DNA of 57,626 nucleotides from positions 1 through 57,626 of the forward strand of contig MTMG01000004.1 of NCBI GenBank assembly GCA_002010075.1, in the 5' to 3' direction. Under the pieces are notes generated by a model. It had not been told where the DNA came from. It worked only from the letters and a program-made list of their open reading frames with translations, and did no database searches. The translations under genes and the position numbers were made by a program. Of the stretch, positions 26,204-35,413 are shown in pieces. Source of the stretch: Methanomicrobia archaeon JdFR-19 (GTDB lineage: Archaea; Halobacteriota; Methanosarcinia; DSM-18856; Methermicoccaceae). The stretch's first letter is position 1; the number at the start of each line of letters is the position of its first letter.

Positions 26204-26213
26204 CAAATATAAT
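26204..26213. promoter_or_regulatory. Shared TATA region between egsA and DUF63 gene
   Basis: CAAATATAAT is about 25 bases before ATG 26232 on the plus strand and, as ATTATATTTG, about 37 bases before the egsA ATG on the minus strand. Confidence 0.45.
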
Positions 26214-26231
26214 CCCCCTAACTCAGAGGAT

Positions 26232-27011
26232 ATGTGGAATTTCGTGTATAAATATTATGTAGAACCCATTATATATGATACTGGATACAATCCCGTAAAT
26301 ACTATCACTTGGGCTATAATCCTCGGTTTCTCATTGTTTCTCATATACAAACTTCTTAAACGTCTTGATATAGCCATAGACGACAGATTCGTTGTCTCAC
26401 TGATCCCATACATTATTCTTGGCTCGTTGTTGAGGGTCATAGAGGACATGGAAATTGTGTCCCCACCCATAAGCTATATGCTCATAACTCCTCTAATATA
26501 CTTCCTCGTTTTCGCCCTCACATTACCGCCACTGACCCTATGCAAAAAAGACATCAAACTCTTTGTTGGGATAGGTATCCTATATGACCTCATCGCACTT
26601 GTTTTCCTATCGGAGGGATGTGTAGAAAGAGCCTGGGTGATTCCAACGGTTATTCTGGCTGGCACGCTTGTTTTTATTGTGATATGGATCCCATTAAGGT
26701 TTCTTCTGAAGAAGATGGCGACCCCAATAAACCTGGCTGTTTTGTGGTGTCATATGATAGACGCAACCTCCACATACATCGGCGTGGATATACTTGGCTA
26801 TGTGGAAAAACATGTTGTACCAAGAGCTTTGATAAGTATGAGTAATACCGCTCTCGTGATGTATCCCCTCAAAGTACTGGTTCTCATTCCCGTGCTTTAC
26901 ATGATAGACAGTGAAAAATCTGAAGTGCGGAACATTGTGAAGTTAGCCATCATAGTCCTCGGACTTGCTCCAGCCATCAGAAACAGTTTGAGAATGACAC
27001 TCGGGGTATAA
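26232..27011 (+). CDS. DUF63 family integral membrane protein
   Basis: 259 residues with about seven hydrophobic helices. MWNFVYKYYVEPIIYDTGYNPVNT is the typical DUF63 start, and HMIDATSTYIGVD is a conserved charged patch within the membrane region. Function unknown; it is archaeal. ATG 26232 has GAGGAT just before it. Divergent from egsA, so a lipid or membrane link is possible but only by position. Confidence 0.85.
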   Translation: MWNFVYKYYVEPIIYDTGYNPVNTITWAIILGFSLFLIYKLLKRLDIAIDDRFVVSLIPYIILGSLLRVIEDMEIVSPPISYMLITPLIYFLVFALTLPPLTLCKKDIKLFVGIGILYDLIALVFLSEGCVERAWVIPTVILAGTLVFIVIWIPLRFLLKKMATPINLAVLWCHMIDATSTYIGVDILGYVEKHVVPRALISMSNTALVMYPLKVLVLIPVLYMIDSEKSEVRNIVKLAIIVLGLAPAIRNSLRMTLGV

Positions 27012-27020
27012 TATTTAAAG
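27011..27020 (+). promoter_or_regulatory. TATA-like element before padR gene
   Basis: ATATTTAAAG about 27 bases before ATG 27043; no ribosome site, so a leaderless message is likely. Confidence 0.45.
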
Positions 27021-27042
27021 ATGTTGAGATATAGTTGATTTG

Positions 27043-27375
27043 ATGTTTAGGAATGAGAAGTGGTTGAGAGAGATGAGGAAGGGTTTTCTGGCACTTGTGA
27101 TACTCAGAATACTGGCTGAGGAGCCTGCACACGGATATGGCATCATACAAAAGATAAGAGAGTTGACAGACAACACATGGGAGCCTTCTCCCGGCTCTGT
27201 TTATCCAATACTCTCCAAGTTTGAAAAGATGAATTACATAGAGTCAAAAAGCATTGGCAACAAGAAGAAAATATATACTCTTACTGAAAAGGGAGAAGAA
27301 GTTTTAAAATTTACAAACATTCAGCTTGAAAAGATGTGTAAAGAGATAAAAACCCTTTTTGGTGATATTTTTTGA
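27043..27375 (+). CDS. PadR-family transcriptional regulator
   Basis: 110-residue winged-helix protein. LALVILRILAEEPAHGYGIIQ and TWEPSPGSVYPILSKFEKMNYIES are the PadR signature; the C-terminal helix serves dimerisation. Ligand and targets are unknown. It stands alone between the DUF63 gene and the converging S6e gene. Confidence 0.9.
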   Translation: MFRNEKWLREMRKGFLALVILRILAEEPAHGYGIIQKIRELTDNTWEPSPGSVYPILSKFEKMNYIESKSIGNKKKIYTLTEKGEEVLKFTNIQLEKMCKEIKTLFGDIF

Positions 27376-27385
27376 TGTTTTAAAT

Positions 27386-27811
27386 TTAATCTTCAGATGG
27401 TTTTCCAACCTCTTCTTTCTCGCTTTCTTTCTCAACTCCCAAAAGCTTATCTATTGGTGTGGCACCACTCTTCGAAACAACAACATTTATCTGAACAATA
27501 TCTGCAGATATTTCATTACCTCTGAATGTCTTCCTCTTCCTGACACCTTTTTTCTTGGGTTTGTATCCAATCCCACCTGAGACAAGGATTCTCCTCCTCT
27601 GTGGGCCAGGGAGATCTGGTCTCATCGGAAATCCATCCTTATCTGTGCCGCCAGTTATCTTGAGAATATAACCTGAAAGCCCAACTACATCCCCTGAAAA
27701 TTCATCTCCGATTCTCTTTCCTATGAGTGTGTCAGCCTTTGCTCCAGACACCGTTATCTGGTATGCTCTTCCACTCTGTGGGTCAGAAACAATTACTTTG
27801 AACTCCGCCAT
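27386..27811 (-). CDS. rps6e: 30S ribosomal protein S6e
   Basis: 141 residues: EFKVIVSDPQSGRAYQ, GKRIGDEFSGDVVGLSGY, KITGGTDKDGFPMRPDLPG and GIGYKPKKKGVRKRKTFRGN are family-typical, followed by a short acidic tail. Archaeal/eukaryotic ribosomal protein. Confidence 0.96.
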   Translation of the reverse strand: MAEFKVIVSDPQSGRAYQITVSGAKADTLIGKRIGDEFSGDVVGLSGYILKITGGTDKDGFPMRPDLPGPQRRRILVSGGIGYKPKKKGVRKRKTFRGNEISADIVQINVVVSKSGATPIDKLLGVEKESEKEEVGKPSED

Positions 27812-27857
27812 TCAAATCCCTCATCATCATTTAAAAGATGTGATAAATAATTTACTG

Positions 27858-28397
27858 TTACCATGGAACCTTCTTCTTTCCCATAAGGTACCCGAGAATG
27901 TTTGTTAGGAAGTGAAGGACAGGGGTTATAATCAGCACTGCCAAGATTATTTTGAGAGTGAAAGTTTGATAGAACCAGACTGGCATCACGATTATCAACA
28001 GAATCCAAGCACCAGCCACAAAGTCAAGCTGATCAACAATTGGGAAGGGAGAGCCAGGTTTGAGAGAAATCCTACGTTTTATGAAACTTGCTATCATGTC
28101 CCCAAACAACGCTCCTGCTGAAAGACAAAAAATAGCTAACACAGGTATAGAAGGCAGTGAGTGATAGAAAAATTGGATGTAATGGCTGATGTATATCTGA
28201 AGTAGCCCCACCAACACTCCGAACAAAACACCTCCAACAAATCCACGAACTGTCTTCCCATCTCCCAAAACCCTTTTCCCATCCATGAAATTCCTTCCAA
28301 GGTCTATTGGAGTTCCACCACCAAACATTACTGCAGATGAGTTTGCAGCATATGCGGGGAGCATTAACCACATTGCATCTATTATTAAGTCAAGCAA
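27858..28397 (-). CDS. carS: CDP-archaeol synthase
   Basis: Membrane enzyme that activates unsaturated archaeol phosphate with CTP in ether-lipid synthesis; 179 residues, several transmembrane helices. MLPAYAANSSAVMFGGGTPIDLG, DGKRVLGDGKTVRGFVGG and GDMIASFIKRRISLKPGSPFP with VDQLDFV match the CarS/CDP-alcohol transferase-like motif set. TTG at 28397 is preceded by AGGTGG. egsA, an earlier step of the same pathway, lies about 1.7 kb away. Confidence 0.9.
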   Translation of the reverse strand: MLDLIIDAMWLMLPAYAANSSAVMFGGGTPIDLGRNFMDGKRVLGDGKTVRGFVGGVLFGVLVGLLQIYISHYIQFFYHSLPSIPVLAIFCLSAGALFGDMIASFIKRRISLKPGSPFPIVDQLDFVAGAWILLIIVMPVWFYQTFTLKIILAVLIITPVLHFLTNILGYLMGKKKVPW

Positions 28398-28453
28398 ATG
28401 ACCACCTATACATAGAAAAACTTAAAATCTTAAAAAAGTAAAGGCTGGTTTGA

Positions 28454-28526
28454 GTCCGGATGGTGTAGGGGCCGAGCATAGAGCCCTGTCGAGGCTCTGA
28501 CCCGGGTTCGAATCCCGGTCCGGGCG
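28454..28526 (+). tRNA. tRNA-Asp (anticodon GTC)
   Basis: Acceptor GTCCGGA/TCCGGGC (one G-T pair), anticodon stem GAGCC/GGCTC with loop CTGTCGA (GTC), T arm CCGGG TTCGAAT CCCGG, discriminator G; no encoded CCA. Confidence 0.95.
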
Positions 28527-28596
28527 TAAAAATTCAAAACGAATTTGAAATTGTCATTTTTTTAACATCTTTTCTATTTTTGAGCTAACATAACAT

Positions 28597-28606
28597 CTTA
28601 TATATC
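28597..28606 (+). promoter_or_regulatory. TATA box of nadK
   Basis: CTTATATATC about 27 bases before the nadK ATG; leaderless spacing. Confidence 0.55.
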
Positions 28607-28627
28607 ACAAGCAATAAATTCCATTAA

Positions 28628-29443
28628 ATGACTGTTAGACGGGTTGGCATAACCTCAAAGTGGGATAAAGACGCCCTTTCTGTTGCAAAAAATCTGTGTG
28701 AGTATCTGAAAGGAAAAGGTATAGAAGTGGTAATAGAGGACGATGTAGCCCCACGGATTGGAATGAAGGGAATACCCCTTGGAAAAATGGATGTTGACCT
28801 TTTGCTAAGTATTGGTGGGGATGGTACCCTACTCCGAGCCCTTCAGAAACTCACTAACAAGAGAATACCGGTTCTTGGAATAAATACGGGCACACTTGGA
28901 TTTCTCACAGATGTTCCAAGAGATAGGGCAGTGGAAGTGATTGATGAACTTCTCGATGGCTTTGAGACAATAGAAAGATCAAGAATCTCAGTTTCCATAA
29001 ACAACACACCGTTGCCACCTGCTATGAATGAAGTTGTTATGATAACGGCATATCCGGCCAAGATGCTGAGATACTGCATATATGTAGATGGATTCAGACT
29101 GGATGAACTGGGGGCAGATGGGGTTGTGATTGCGACACCAACTGGCTCTACAGCATATGCGATGAGTGCAGGAGGTCCGATCGTTGACCCCAACGTTCAG
29201 GGAATTGTTATTGTTCCACTTGCTCCATTCAAGCTCTCTGCAAGACCATAGGTTGTCTCAATGGAAAGCACAATAGCAGTTGAACTGCTCATAAATAAAG
29301 AAGCTCTTGTTGTGGTTGATGGTCAATACGCAAAAAGCATACGAATGGGAGAGAGGCTCGTTGTAACAAAATATGATGTCCCAGCTCGGTTTGTGAAGAT
29401 AGGCGAAAATGCTTTTTATGAAAAAGTGAAGAGGTTGAGATGA
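28628..29443 (+). CDS. nadK: NAD kinase with in-frame TAG
   Basis: Phosphorylates NAD to NADP. About 271 residues. Motifs: SIGGDGTLLRALQ (GGDG), GINTGTLGFLTDVP, MNEVVMI, ADGVVIATPTGSTAYAMSAGGPIV and IVIVPLAPFKLSARP. TAG at 29249-29251 (codon 208) comes right after SARP, where relatives continue with a hydrophobic residue and VV; the next codons here read VVSMEST. The last 63 residues contain the expected C-terminal strands (ALVVVDGQYAKSI). Ends in TGA overlapping the next ATG (ATGA). Confidence 0.9.
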
Positions 29444-31314
29444 AGAGTGGGAACATGAAACTCTCGATATCCATTGTGATGATGTTGTTGATACTTTTTC
29501 TTATGCCCTACTCGGGTGCTCTCATTGAGGAAAATGAATTCAAACATGTAAAGTTGCCTGCAGTCTATACATCTCCCGAAGGGGAGGAGGGAGTTCTGAC
29601 AGAGCTACTTGTATATACCACGAAAGGTAGTGGATACGTATTCGTCGATACCTATCCATTCACACAAGTTGATATGCAAGGTTCTGCCAGACTTGCAGCC
29701 ATCGTAGCGTGTGATGTACTCGGACTGAACTACCAAGACTATGACTTCTACTATGTCCTTAAGGTGGATACGCCAATAGTGGGGGGACCGTCTGGTGGAG
29801 CTGCAATGACTGTTGCAACCATAGCATCCCTTCTAAACCTCAGTTTAAGAGATGACGTCGTACTGACAGGGATGATAAACCCAGATGGTTCTATAGGTCC
29901 TGTGGGTGGAATACCATCCAAACTTGAGGCTTCTGCAAAAAGTGGTGCAAATGTCTTCTTGATACCAAAGGGGCAGAGGGTTGTACAGGTTGTTGAGAGG
30001 GTCGAGGAAAAACAGGGACCATTCATTTTGATAAGTGAAAGAACAAAGAACGTGGATGTTGTGGAACTCGGGAACAAGCTGGGTGTAGAGGTTGTGGAAG
30101 TTGGAGACATAAGAGATGCTGTGGAAATATTCACTGGGTACAAAATACCGGAAAAGAAGTACAATGGCACAGTAATAACGACCCAGTATCAAAACATGAT
30201 GAAGCCACTTGCTGAGATGCTGTTAAACGAAGTTGATACAAGATACGAAGAAGTTGGTAGTATTGCAGTCTCTTCCCTACAAAATGACCTTGAATCACAA
30301 AAAGAACTTATTAATAGGTCCAGAACTTTGTACGGGGAAGGATACTACTATGCATCCACGTCTCTTAGTTTCAATATATTGATAAACCTCCGAGAGATCG
30401 AGTACACTTCCAACTATATGAAGTCCTCAAACAAAAATGAATATCTTATGAATCTTCAGAATGAAGTCTCATCCGTAATAACCCAAACCGAGAATGAAGT
30501 CAATCAAGAAAAAGAGAATGCAGCTATACTCAATATAGAAGGAGTTGGAGCTTCTGAGAGTAGACTTCAGGAGGCTAACAGCCTATTTGAGGCGGCAAGA
30601 ACTTCAAAATCCCCAGAGGACCAGATAAAATTGCTATCCTATGCCTATGAAAGAGCCAGAAGTGCAAAATGGTGGATAAGACTTGCCCAAACTTCAGGAG
30701 TTGAAAACTTCACAGAAAGTGAATTAAGAGGATTTGCTGGTGAGTACTTAAGTCAGGCTCAATCAATAGGAGCATATTCAGAGACCTTGGCTGATGAGAG
30801 TGGCGCGGTAGGGTTGAGACCATACTTGTTGAGTGCAAATAAAGAGATAGAAGATGCAAAAACAGAATTTAAGAATGGGTACTATGCAGGAGCAATATAT
30901 GACTCCCTTTACTCCATTGTATATTCAAGTCTCGTTATTGAGCTTATTGGAGTCAGTGATGTGAACGGTAAACTTGAAAGATATAAAGAGGAGGCGAAAA
31001 ATTCTATTATAGAGGCGAGAACTGTTGGAATAGAGCCCATTCTTGCAGCAAGTGCATATGAACATGGAAGTGTGCTTGCTGAAGGAGATATTGAGAAATT
31101 AGTGGACTATGGATATGCAAGACTTTCTGCAAAAACAACCCTTATGATACTATCCCAGCTTGAATATACAAACTTCACCTCAGCTCAGAATATAGAGGAG
31201 CTTTTCACAACCGAAACTCATCAACAGCCTGAGAAATCTGGACATCCACAGAGTCCGTTTGGGATGGTGGTAGTTGCTATCATTGTACTCATACTGGTAA
31301 GAAAGATTGTTTAA
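29440..31314 (+). CDS. Exported Lon-like (S16) serine protease
   Basis: 624 residues with a signal peptide (MKLSISIVMMLLILFLM), an S16 protease-like domain (about 30-230) and a long helical region to a C-terminal transmembrane helix (GMVVVAIIVLILVRKIV). The Ser-Lys dyad is visible: VGGPSGGAAMT for the serine, and GGIPSKLEASAKSGANVFLIP for the lysine. There is no AAA ATPase domain, unlike LonB. So it would act on the outside of the membrane, perhaps processing surface proteins; substrates are unknown. Coupled to nadK by ATGA, and overlaps the converging TctA-like gene by 26 bases. Confidence 0.85.
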   Translation: MKSGNMKLSISIVMMLLILFLMPYSGALIEENEFKHVKLPAVYTSPEGEEGVLTELLVYTTKGSGYVFVDTYPFTQVDMQGSARLAAIVACDVLGLNYQDYDFYYVLKVDTPIVGGPSGGAAMTVATIASLLNLSLRDDVVLTGMINPDGSIGPVGGIPSKLEASAKSGANVFLIPKGQRVVQVVERVEEKQGPFILISERTKNVDVVELGNKLGVEVVEVGDIRDAVEIFTGYKIPEKKYNGTVITTQYQNMMKPLAEMLLNEVDTRYEEVGSIAVSSLQNDLESQKELINRSRTLYGEGYYYASTSLSFNILINLREIEYTSNYMKSSNKNEYLMNLQNEVSSVITQTENEVNQEKENAAILNIEGVGASESRLQEANSLFEAARTSKSPEDQIKLLSYAYERARSAKWWIRLAQTSGVENFTESELRGFAGEYLSQAQSIGAYSETLADESGAVGLRPYLLSANKEIEDAKTEFKNGYYAGAIYDSLYSIVYSSLVIELIGVSDVNGKLERYKEEAKNSIIEARTVGIEPILAASAYEHGSVLAEGDIEKLVDYGYARLSAKTTLMILSQLEYTNFTSAQNIEELFTTETHQQPEKSGHPQSPFGMVVVAIIVLILVRKIV

Positions 31315-32566
31315 TATAACTGACAAGTACTGGAACAAGAACCACACCCATTGCATTGCTCCTTCTAACACCACAAAGAATTGCAAAGATGCCAATCGGT
31401 ATTGCACAAAGAAAAAGAGACAGCCCAAAAATACCTCCAAAAACAAATGATATTGATGCCAGAAGAACTATGACTCCACCTGATATTATCCTCATATCCA
31501 TCTCAGACAACACACGAGACAACAATCCTCCTGCTTTTATTGTTGTGTAATATCCACAAATCGAAGAGAGGATAACCACCCCCATCATCCCCACGATTGT
31601 TATCAACGACCATTCGCTTGAAGGCATCAGCTCATCAATAACTATTAAAGTACCACTTCTTGCTTTCTCTATCAACCATAAAGTCAAAAGTGAGAAGATT
31701 GCATCCGATGTATTCACACCAGATATTGCCACTATATAATCCTCTGCCTTGTTAGAGAGCTCTTTTCGGGATGTTGCAAGATATGCCAATACAGTCCCAA
31801 TGGAGGGAGAGAGTCCGGGGATCCATGAAACAAAAGCTCCGGCAAGCGTTCCCGTAATAACTCCCCTCTTAACCTTTGAGATCGAGGGAGGTTGAAAATC
31901 GTGTCTTTGTGGTGGGAGGGATGAACGTCCTGTGACAAGACTCACCACCAAAGTAGATGCTCCAAAAAGCCCATTGAGAAGCGGAATCAATGGACTTGAT
32001 ACATGAAGGTACTGAAGTGTTGAAAACAATGGAGTCATGAGAGGTTCATTGTTGAAGGCAAGCATGCCAAGATATCCAGACAAGAGTATTACAATCAACG
32101 AATACAACTTTTTCTTCAGCCCTCCAAATTCAGTAAGTATCATGACTGCTACGATACCTGTGATTATCATCCACAAATGAGGTCTAATATCATCATAAAA
32201 ATAAAAGAGAAAAACTACAAAGAAAGGAATGAGGGCAAAAGAAACAAAGAGGGAGCAAATGCTACCCATTGCTGACAGTTCTATTGCTTCCATTCCTCTC
32301 CCCTGAAGCAAAAGTTTGTGACCCGGTAGAACTGCCAGAGCCGTATCTCCTTCTGGTGCCCCCAGAAGCACACTTGGAATTATATTGACAAATGTATGAA
32401 CGATAGAGGTGGAGAGAATCAAAAGTACAACGAAGTCGTTTCCCCCACTCGTGATAACAACAATAAAAAGAATAGAAGCGATTGTATTTGGATGAAGGCC
32501 AGGTACAAGACCCGTAATCATACCCAATACACACCCACCAATCACCGCCAGCAAGGCTTCAAGCAT
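31289..32566 (-). CDS. TctA/DUF112-family archaeal membrane protein
   Basis: 425 residues with about ten transmembrane helices. GMITGLVPGLHPNTIASILFI and later GTLAGAFVSWIPGLSPSIGTVLAYL are the two glycine/proline-rich repeats typical of TctA-type permeases (archaeal COG1784 group). Bacterial TctA works with TctB and a binding protein; none is adjacent, so substrate and mode are unknown. Confidence 0.83.
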   Translation of the reverse strand: MLEALLAVIGGCVLGMITGLVPGLHPNTIASILFIVVITSGGNDFVVLLILSTSIVHTFVNIIPSVLLGAPEGDTALAVLPGHKLLLQGRGMEAIELSAMGSICSLFVSFALIPFFVVFLFYFYDDIRPHLWMIITGIVAVMILTEFGGLKKKLYSLIVILLSGYLGMLAFNNEPLMTPLFSTLQYLHVSSPLIPLLNGLFGASTLVVSLVTGRSSLPPQRHDFQPPSISKVKRGVITGTLAGAFVSWIPGLSPSIGTVLAYLATSRKELSNKAEDYIVAISGVNTSDAIFSLLTLWLIEKARSGTLIVIDELMPSSEWSLITIVGMMGVVILSSICGYYTTIKAGGLLSRVLSEMDMRIISGGVIVLLASISFVFGGIFGLSLFLCAIPIGIFAILCGVRRSNAMGVVLVPVLVSYIKQSFLPV

Positions 32567-32586
32567 CTACACGAGTACGAGATAAG

Positions 32587-32596
32587 AAATAAATAA
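32587..32596 (+). promoter_or_regulatory. TATA-like element before the NrpR-domain gene
   Basis: AATAAATAAT about 26 bases before ATG 32618; no ribosome site between. Confidence 0.4.
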
Positions 32597-32617
32597 TATT
32601 GTTAAGTAGTTCTGCCC

Positions 32618-33328
32618 ATGGAAGTGCTGACCTTCTCAGACGCAAAAGTAGAGAAATGCATGTACTCAACAACTTTTGATCCAGACAAAATGGACGGAAA
32701 AGTTATTATAAACATCTGCACATTGCCGGTTGAATTCGTGGATGATGGGCTACGTGCTTTAAAGGATGCTATATATTATGGTCTTTCGGTTGCACCATAC
32801 GTTAAAATCCAAGAAGAAGGACACGAACATGTTAAATTCTTAACAATTTGCAGTATAACCATTTGTGGGGTTATTTTGAAAAAAGGGATTCCCGTGAAGC
32901 CAAAATTGGGGGGGGTTGTACAGGTCGAGGATGGTGTGCCAAAAAGGTTTACAGACATCATCCTTTACCGCTCATCAACGATAGACCCCCTTCTTGCTTT
33001 GTTGTCTCACACATCGGTGGACAATGTAGTGAAAAACAACTCTGGAAAGATGTTGGCTAACTTTCATGAAGTTACTATGTTCGCAAAGAATTCACTTGAA
33101 GATGTTCTCGAGGAGCTTCTTGAGATAGAATTTTCTGGTGTCCTTGAGGTAGGAGAGGCAAATCGTGAGGTTTTGAATATGGCGGTTGAGGATGGGCATG
33201 TTGGCTTCTCATTGGTGGGGGGAACAAACCCTATGGCTCTTATGAAGGAAAGAGGAATTCCTATAAAGTGTAATGCAATAGCTGGAATGATAGAGTTTTC
33301 TGAACTCGTACATATTGATGATATCTAA
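32618..33328 (+). CDS. Stand-alone NrpR regulatory domain (DUF128) protein
   Basis: 236 residues that match one NrpR regulatory domain: MEVLTFSDAKVEKCMYS, PDKMDGKVIINICTLP, KKGIPVKPKLGGVVQVEDG, RFTDIILYRSSTIDPL and a C-terminal GFSLVGGTNPMALMKERGIP. NrpR represses nitrogen-assimilation genes in methanogens and senses 2-oxoglutarate through this domain. No helix-turn-helix is present, so it may act as a partner subunit of another NrpR, as NrpRI/NrpRII do in Methanosarcina. No nif or gln genes are in view. Confidence 0.82.
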   Translation: MEVLTFSDAKVEKCMYSTTFDPDKMDGKVIINICTLPVEFVDDGLRALKDAIYYGLSVAPYVKIQEEGHEHVKFLTICSITICGVILKKGIPVKPKLGGVVQVEDGVPKRFTDIILYRSSTIDPLLALLSHTSVDNVVKNNSGKMLANFHEVTMFAKNSLEDVLEELLEIEFSGVLEVGEANREVLNMAVEDGHVGFSLVGGTNPMALMKERGIPIKCNAIAGMIEFSELVHIDDI

Positions 33329-33333
33329 CACGT

Positions 33334-34251
33334 TTATATAACTGCCTCCCATCCTTTGTCCTCAATCTTTTCACCAGTATCGAAAACAACACCTTCTCCT
33401 TCAATTGTTCTGCCAATCACGGTGATGTCCAGCAATGAACTGATTTTTGACATTTCATCTTCAGATGCTGTAAATAACAGTTCAAAGTCACCTGCTCCAT
33501 ACAAAACAGTGTCAAGAGTATCCTCACCCATACATATCCACACACCCTCGGGAACTGGAAGTTTATCTCTGTCAATCTCAAAACCAACACCACTCCTTCT
33601 TCCAATCTCGTACAAAGAAACAGCGAGTCCGTCACTTATGTCCATCATGGACGAGCAATGTTTGGCTATCTCCATTCCCTCAAAAACCCTTGGGATTGGC
33701 ATGAGTGCTTTTGATACCATCTCATTTGCATACCTTTCACACCTCTCACTCGCACCGGTAAGAAAAATTCTCAGACCGCAAGGCGCTACACCAAGCTCTC
33801 CAGTAATCCCAACCAAGTCCCCTACTTTTGCTCCATCTCTCTTTGCACAGTACTCCTTTTTAACCATACCAATTGAGACTGTGCATACTGTTAATTCATC
33901 CTGAATGCCCACATCCCCCCCAAGTACTCTCGTTCCAGCATATGATGCACACTCGCCAGCCCCCCTCGCAAGCTCAGAAATGAACGACTGGGAAGTTCCT
34001 TTTGGAAGGTGAAGAGCCCATAAAACTCCCATGGGCTTTGCCCCCATTGCTGCAATATCGCTTAGTCCAACCGCAATACTCATCCATCCAATCTGATAAG
34101 GTGTCATGCCTCTCGGAAAATCTGTTTTTTCTGTGAGCATATCACAACACGCAGTTATATACTCCTCTCCATTGTCAAACAAAACACAGTCATCATGCTG
34201 AGATATGCCTAAGATTGAACTTATCAGGTTTATCACATCTCTTTCCCTCAT
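33334..34251 (-). CDS. thiL: Thiamine-monophosphate kinase
   Basis: 305 residues, the usual length; makes thiamine diphosphate from the monophosphate. HDDCVLF, TACCDMLTEKTDFPRGMTP (Asp metal ligand), VGLSDIAAMGAKPMG, LGGDVGIQDEL, GITGELGVAPCGLRIF and MMDISDGLAVSLYEIG are family motifs. GAGDFELLFTAS closes the active site. Next upstream is ogt, 12 bases away. Confidence 0.94.
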   Translation of the reverse strand: MRERDVINLISSILGISQHDDCVLFDNGEEYITACCDMLTEKTDFPRGMTPYQIGWMSIAVGLSDIAAMGAKPMGVLWALHLPKGTSQSFISELARGAGECASYAGTRVLGGDVGIQDELTVCTVSIGMVKKEYCAKRDGAKVGDLVGITGELGVAPCGLRIFLTGASERCERYANEMVSKALMPIPRVFEGMEIAKHCSSMMDISDGLAVSLYEIGRRSGVGFEIDRDKLPVPEGVWICMGEDTLDTVLYGAGDFELLFTASEDEMSKISSLLDITVIGRTIEGEGVVFDTGEKIEDKGWEAVI

Positions 34252-34263
34252 CTGCCAGCCCCC

Positions 34264-34737
34264 TTATGTTCTACCCTTCCCATGTTCTAATTCGAGAAGA
34301 GCCTTTTTCAACCAAATACCATACGAAAATCCACCCAAAGAATGTTTTGATATTACCCTGTGACAAGGAATCATAATCAGATGTCTGTTCCTTTTCAATG
34401 CCTGTCCTACTGCCCGTGCACTTGTCCCAACTTTTTCTGCCAGCTCACTATACATTATGGTCTCACCCCACCCAACCTTCAAAAGCTCACAATACACCTC
34501 CCTCTGGAACTCTGTGTAGTTATCGAGTGAGAGTCTGAATCTGAAAGAGGTTTTTTTCCCTGAAGCATACCTATCAATTGCATGTACCACCCTTTTCAAG
34601 GTTGGACTCTCAATTGAGGGTCTGTTTGTTATTTTATCTAAATAAACAACATGTGTTATGTATCCCTCTACCTCCCCTATCTCAAGTGTCCCTTGCATGA
34701 AAGGTACTCTTACAGTCATCACCGCATTACTCTCCAT
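34264..34737 (-). CDS. ogt: Methylated-DNA--cysteine S-methyltransferase
   Basis: 157-residue DNA repair protein that takes the methyl group from O6-methylguanine. The acceptor cysteine is in IMIPCHRVISKHSLGGFSYG; ARAVGQALKRNRHL holds the recognition helix and arginine finger. Start is ambiguous: ATG 34737 (inside the preceding gene) or ATG 34719, which forms TGATG with the preceding stop. Confidence 0.93.
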   Translation of the reverse strand: MESNAVMTVRVPFMQGTLEIGEVEGYITHVVYLDKITNRPSIESPTLKRVVHAIDRYASGKKTSFRFRLSLDNYTEFQREVYCELLKVGWGETIMYSELAEKVGTSARAVGQALKRNRHLIMIPCHRVISKHSLGGFSYGIWLKKALLELEHGKGRT

Positions 34738-35396
34738 CTGAGAATGACTCCCTCCCCAAGTCTCTCACTTCCAATGAGTTCAAGTGAGATGCCTTTCACA
34801 AACCCTTCACCATCAACTGGGGTCGGTGCCTTTTCCCCACCTATAATGACATTCCCAACATACGTTATGTACTCATCCACAAGCCCCTCATAAAAAAGCG
34901 ACCAATTAAGAGTTCCTCCTCCCTCAACCATGAGCCTTCTAATCCCCCTGTCCCAGAGGATTTCCATCAGCTTCCTCAGGTCAACCCTGCTGTCTCCTGT
35001 AACTACGACCTCAACATCTCTCAAACCTTTCAGCTCTTCCACTCTATGAGAAGGTGCACGAGTGGAAACTGCTACCAACCGCTTACCTTCGCCCTTACGA
35101 AGGATCTCAGCATTGGTTGGTGTTCTCGCAAAACTATCCACCACAACTCTCAATGGATTCTCAGGCAAGCCACTGGAAACTCGTTTCTTTCTTCTTTCTT
35201 CCGATTTTACGGTGAGAGAAGGATCATCAGATAAAACTGTTCCAATCCCAACCATTATGGCATCCACACTTGCCCTCAACGCATCTACCCTATCAAAATC
35301 CTATTTTCCAGATATCCTGAACTGCCTTCTCAACTTAGATGCTATCTTGCCATCTGCACTCATTGCCAAGTTTACTACGACGAAAGGTTTTTTCAT
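34719..35396 (-). CDS. Riboflavin-pathway pyrimidine reductase (archaeal RIB7 type) with in-frame TAG
   Basis: 2,5-diamino-6-ribosylamino-pyrimidinone phosphate reductase, about 225 residues. N-terminal KKPFVVVNLAMSADGKIASK is followed by QFRISGK, then TAG (35301-35303, codon 32), then DFDRVDALRASVDAIMVGIG. Relatives commonly have Glu or Asp at the TAG position in the ISxEED-like stretch. Later motifs are NPLRVVVDSFARTP, MVEGGGTLNWSLF and YVGNVIIGGEKAPT. Without the first 39 codons the protein would lack its NADPH-binding first strand. Ends in TGA. Confidence 0.87.
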
Positions 35397-35413
35397 GTTA
35401 ATTTGATTTTGAT

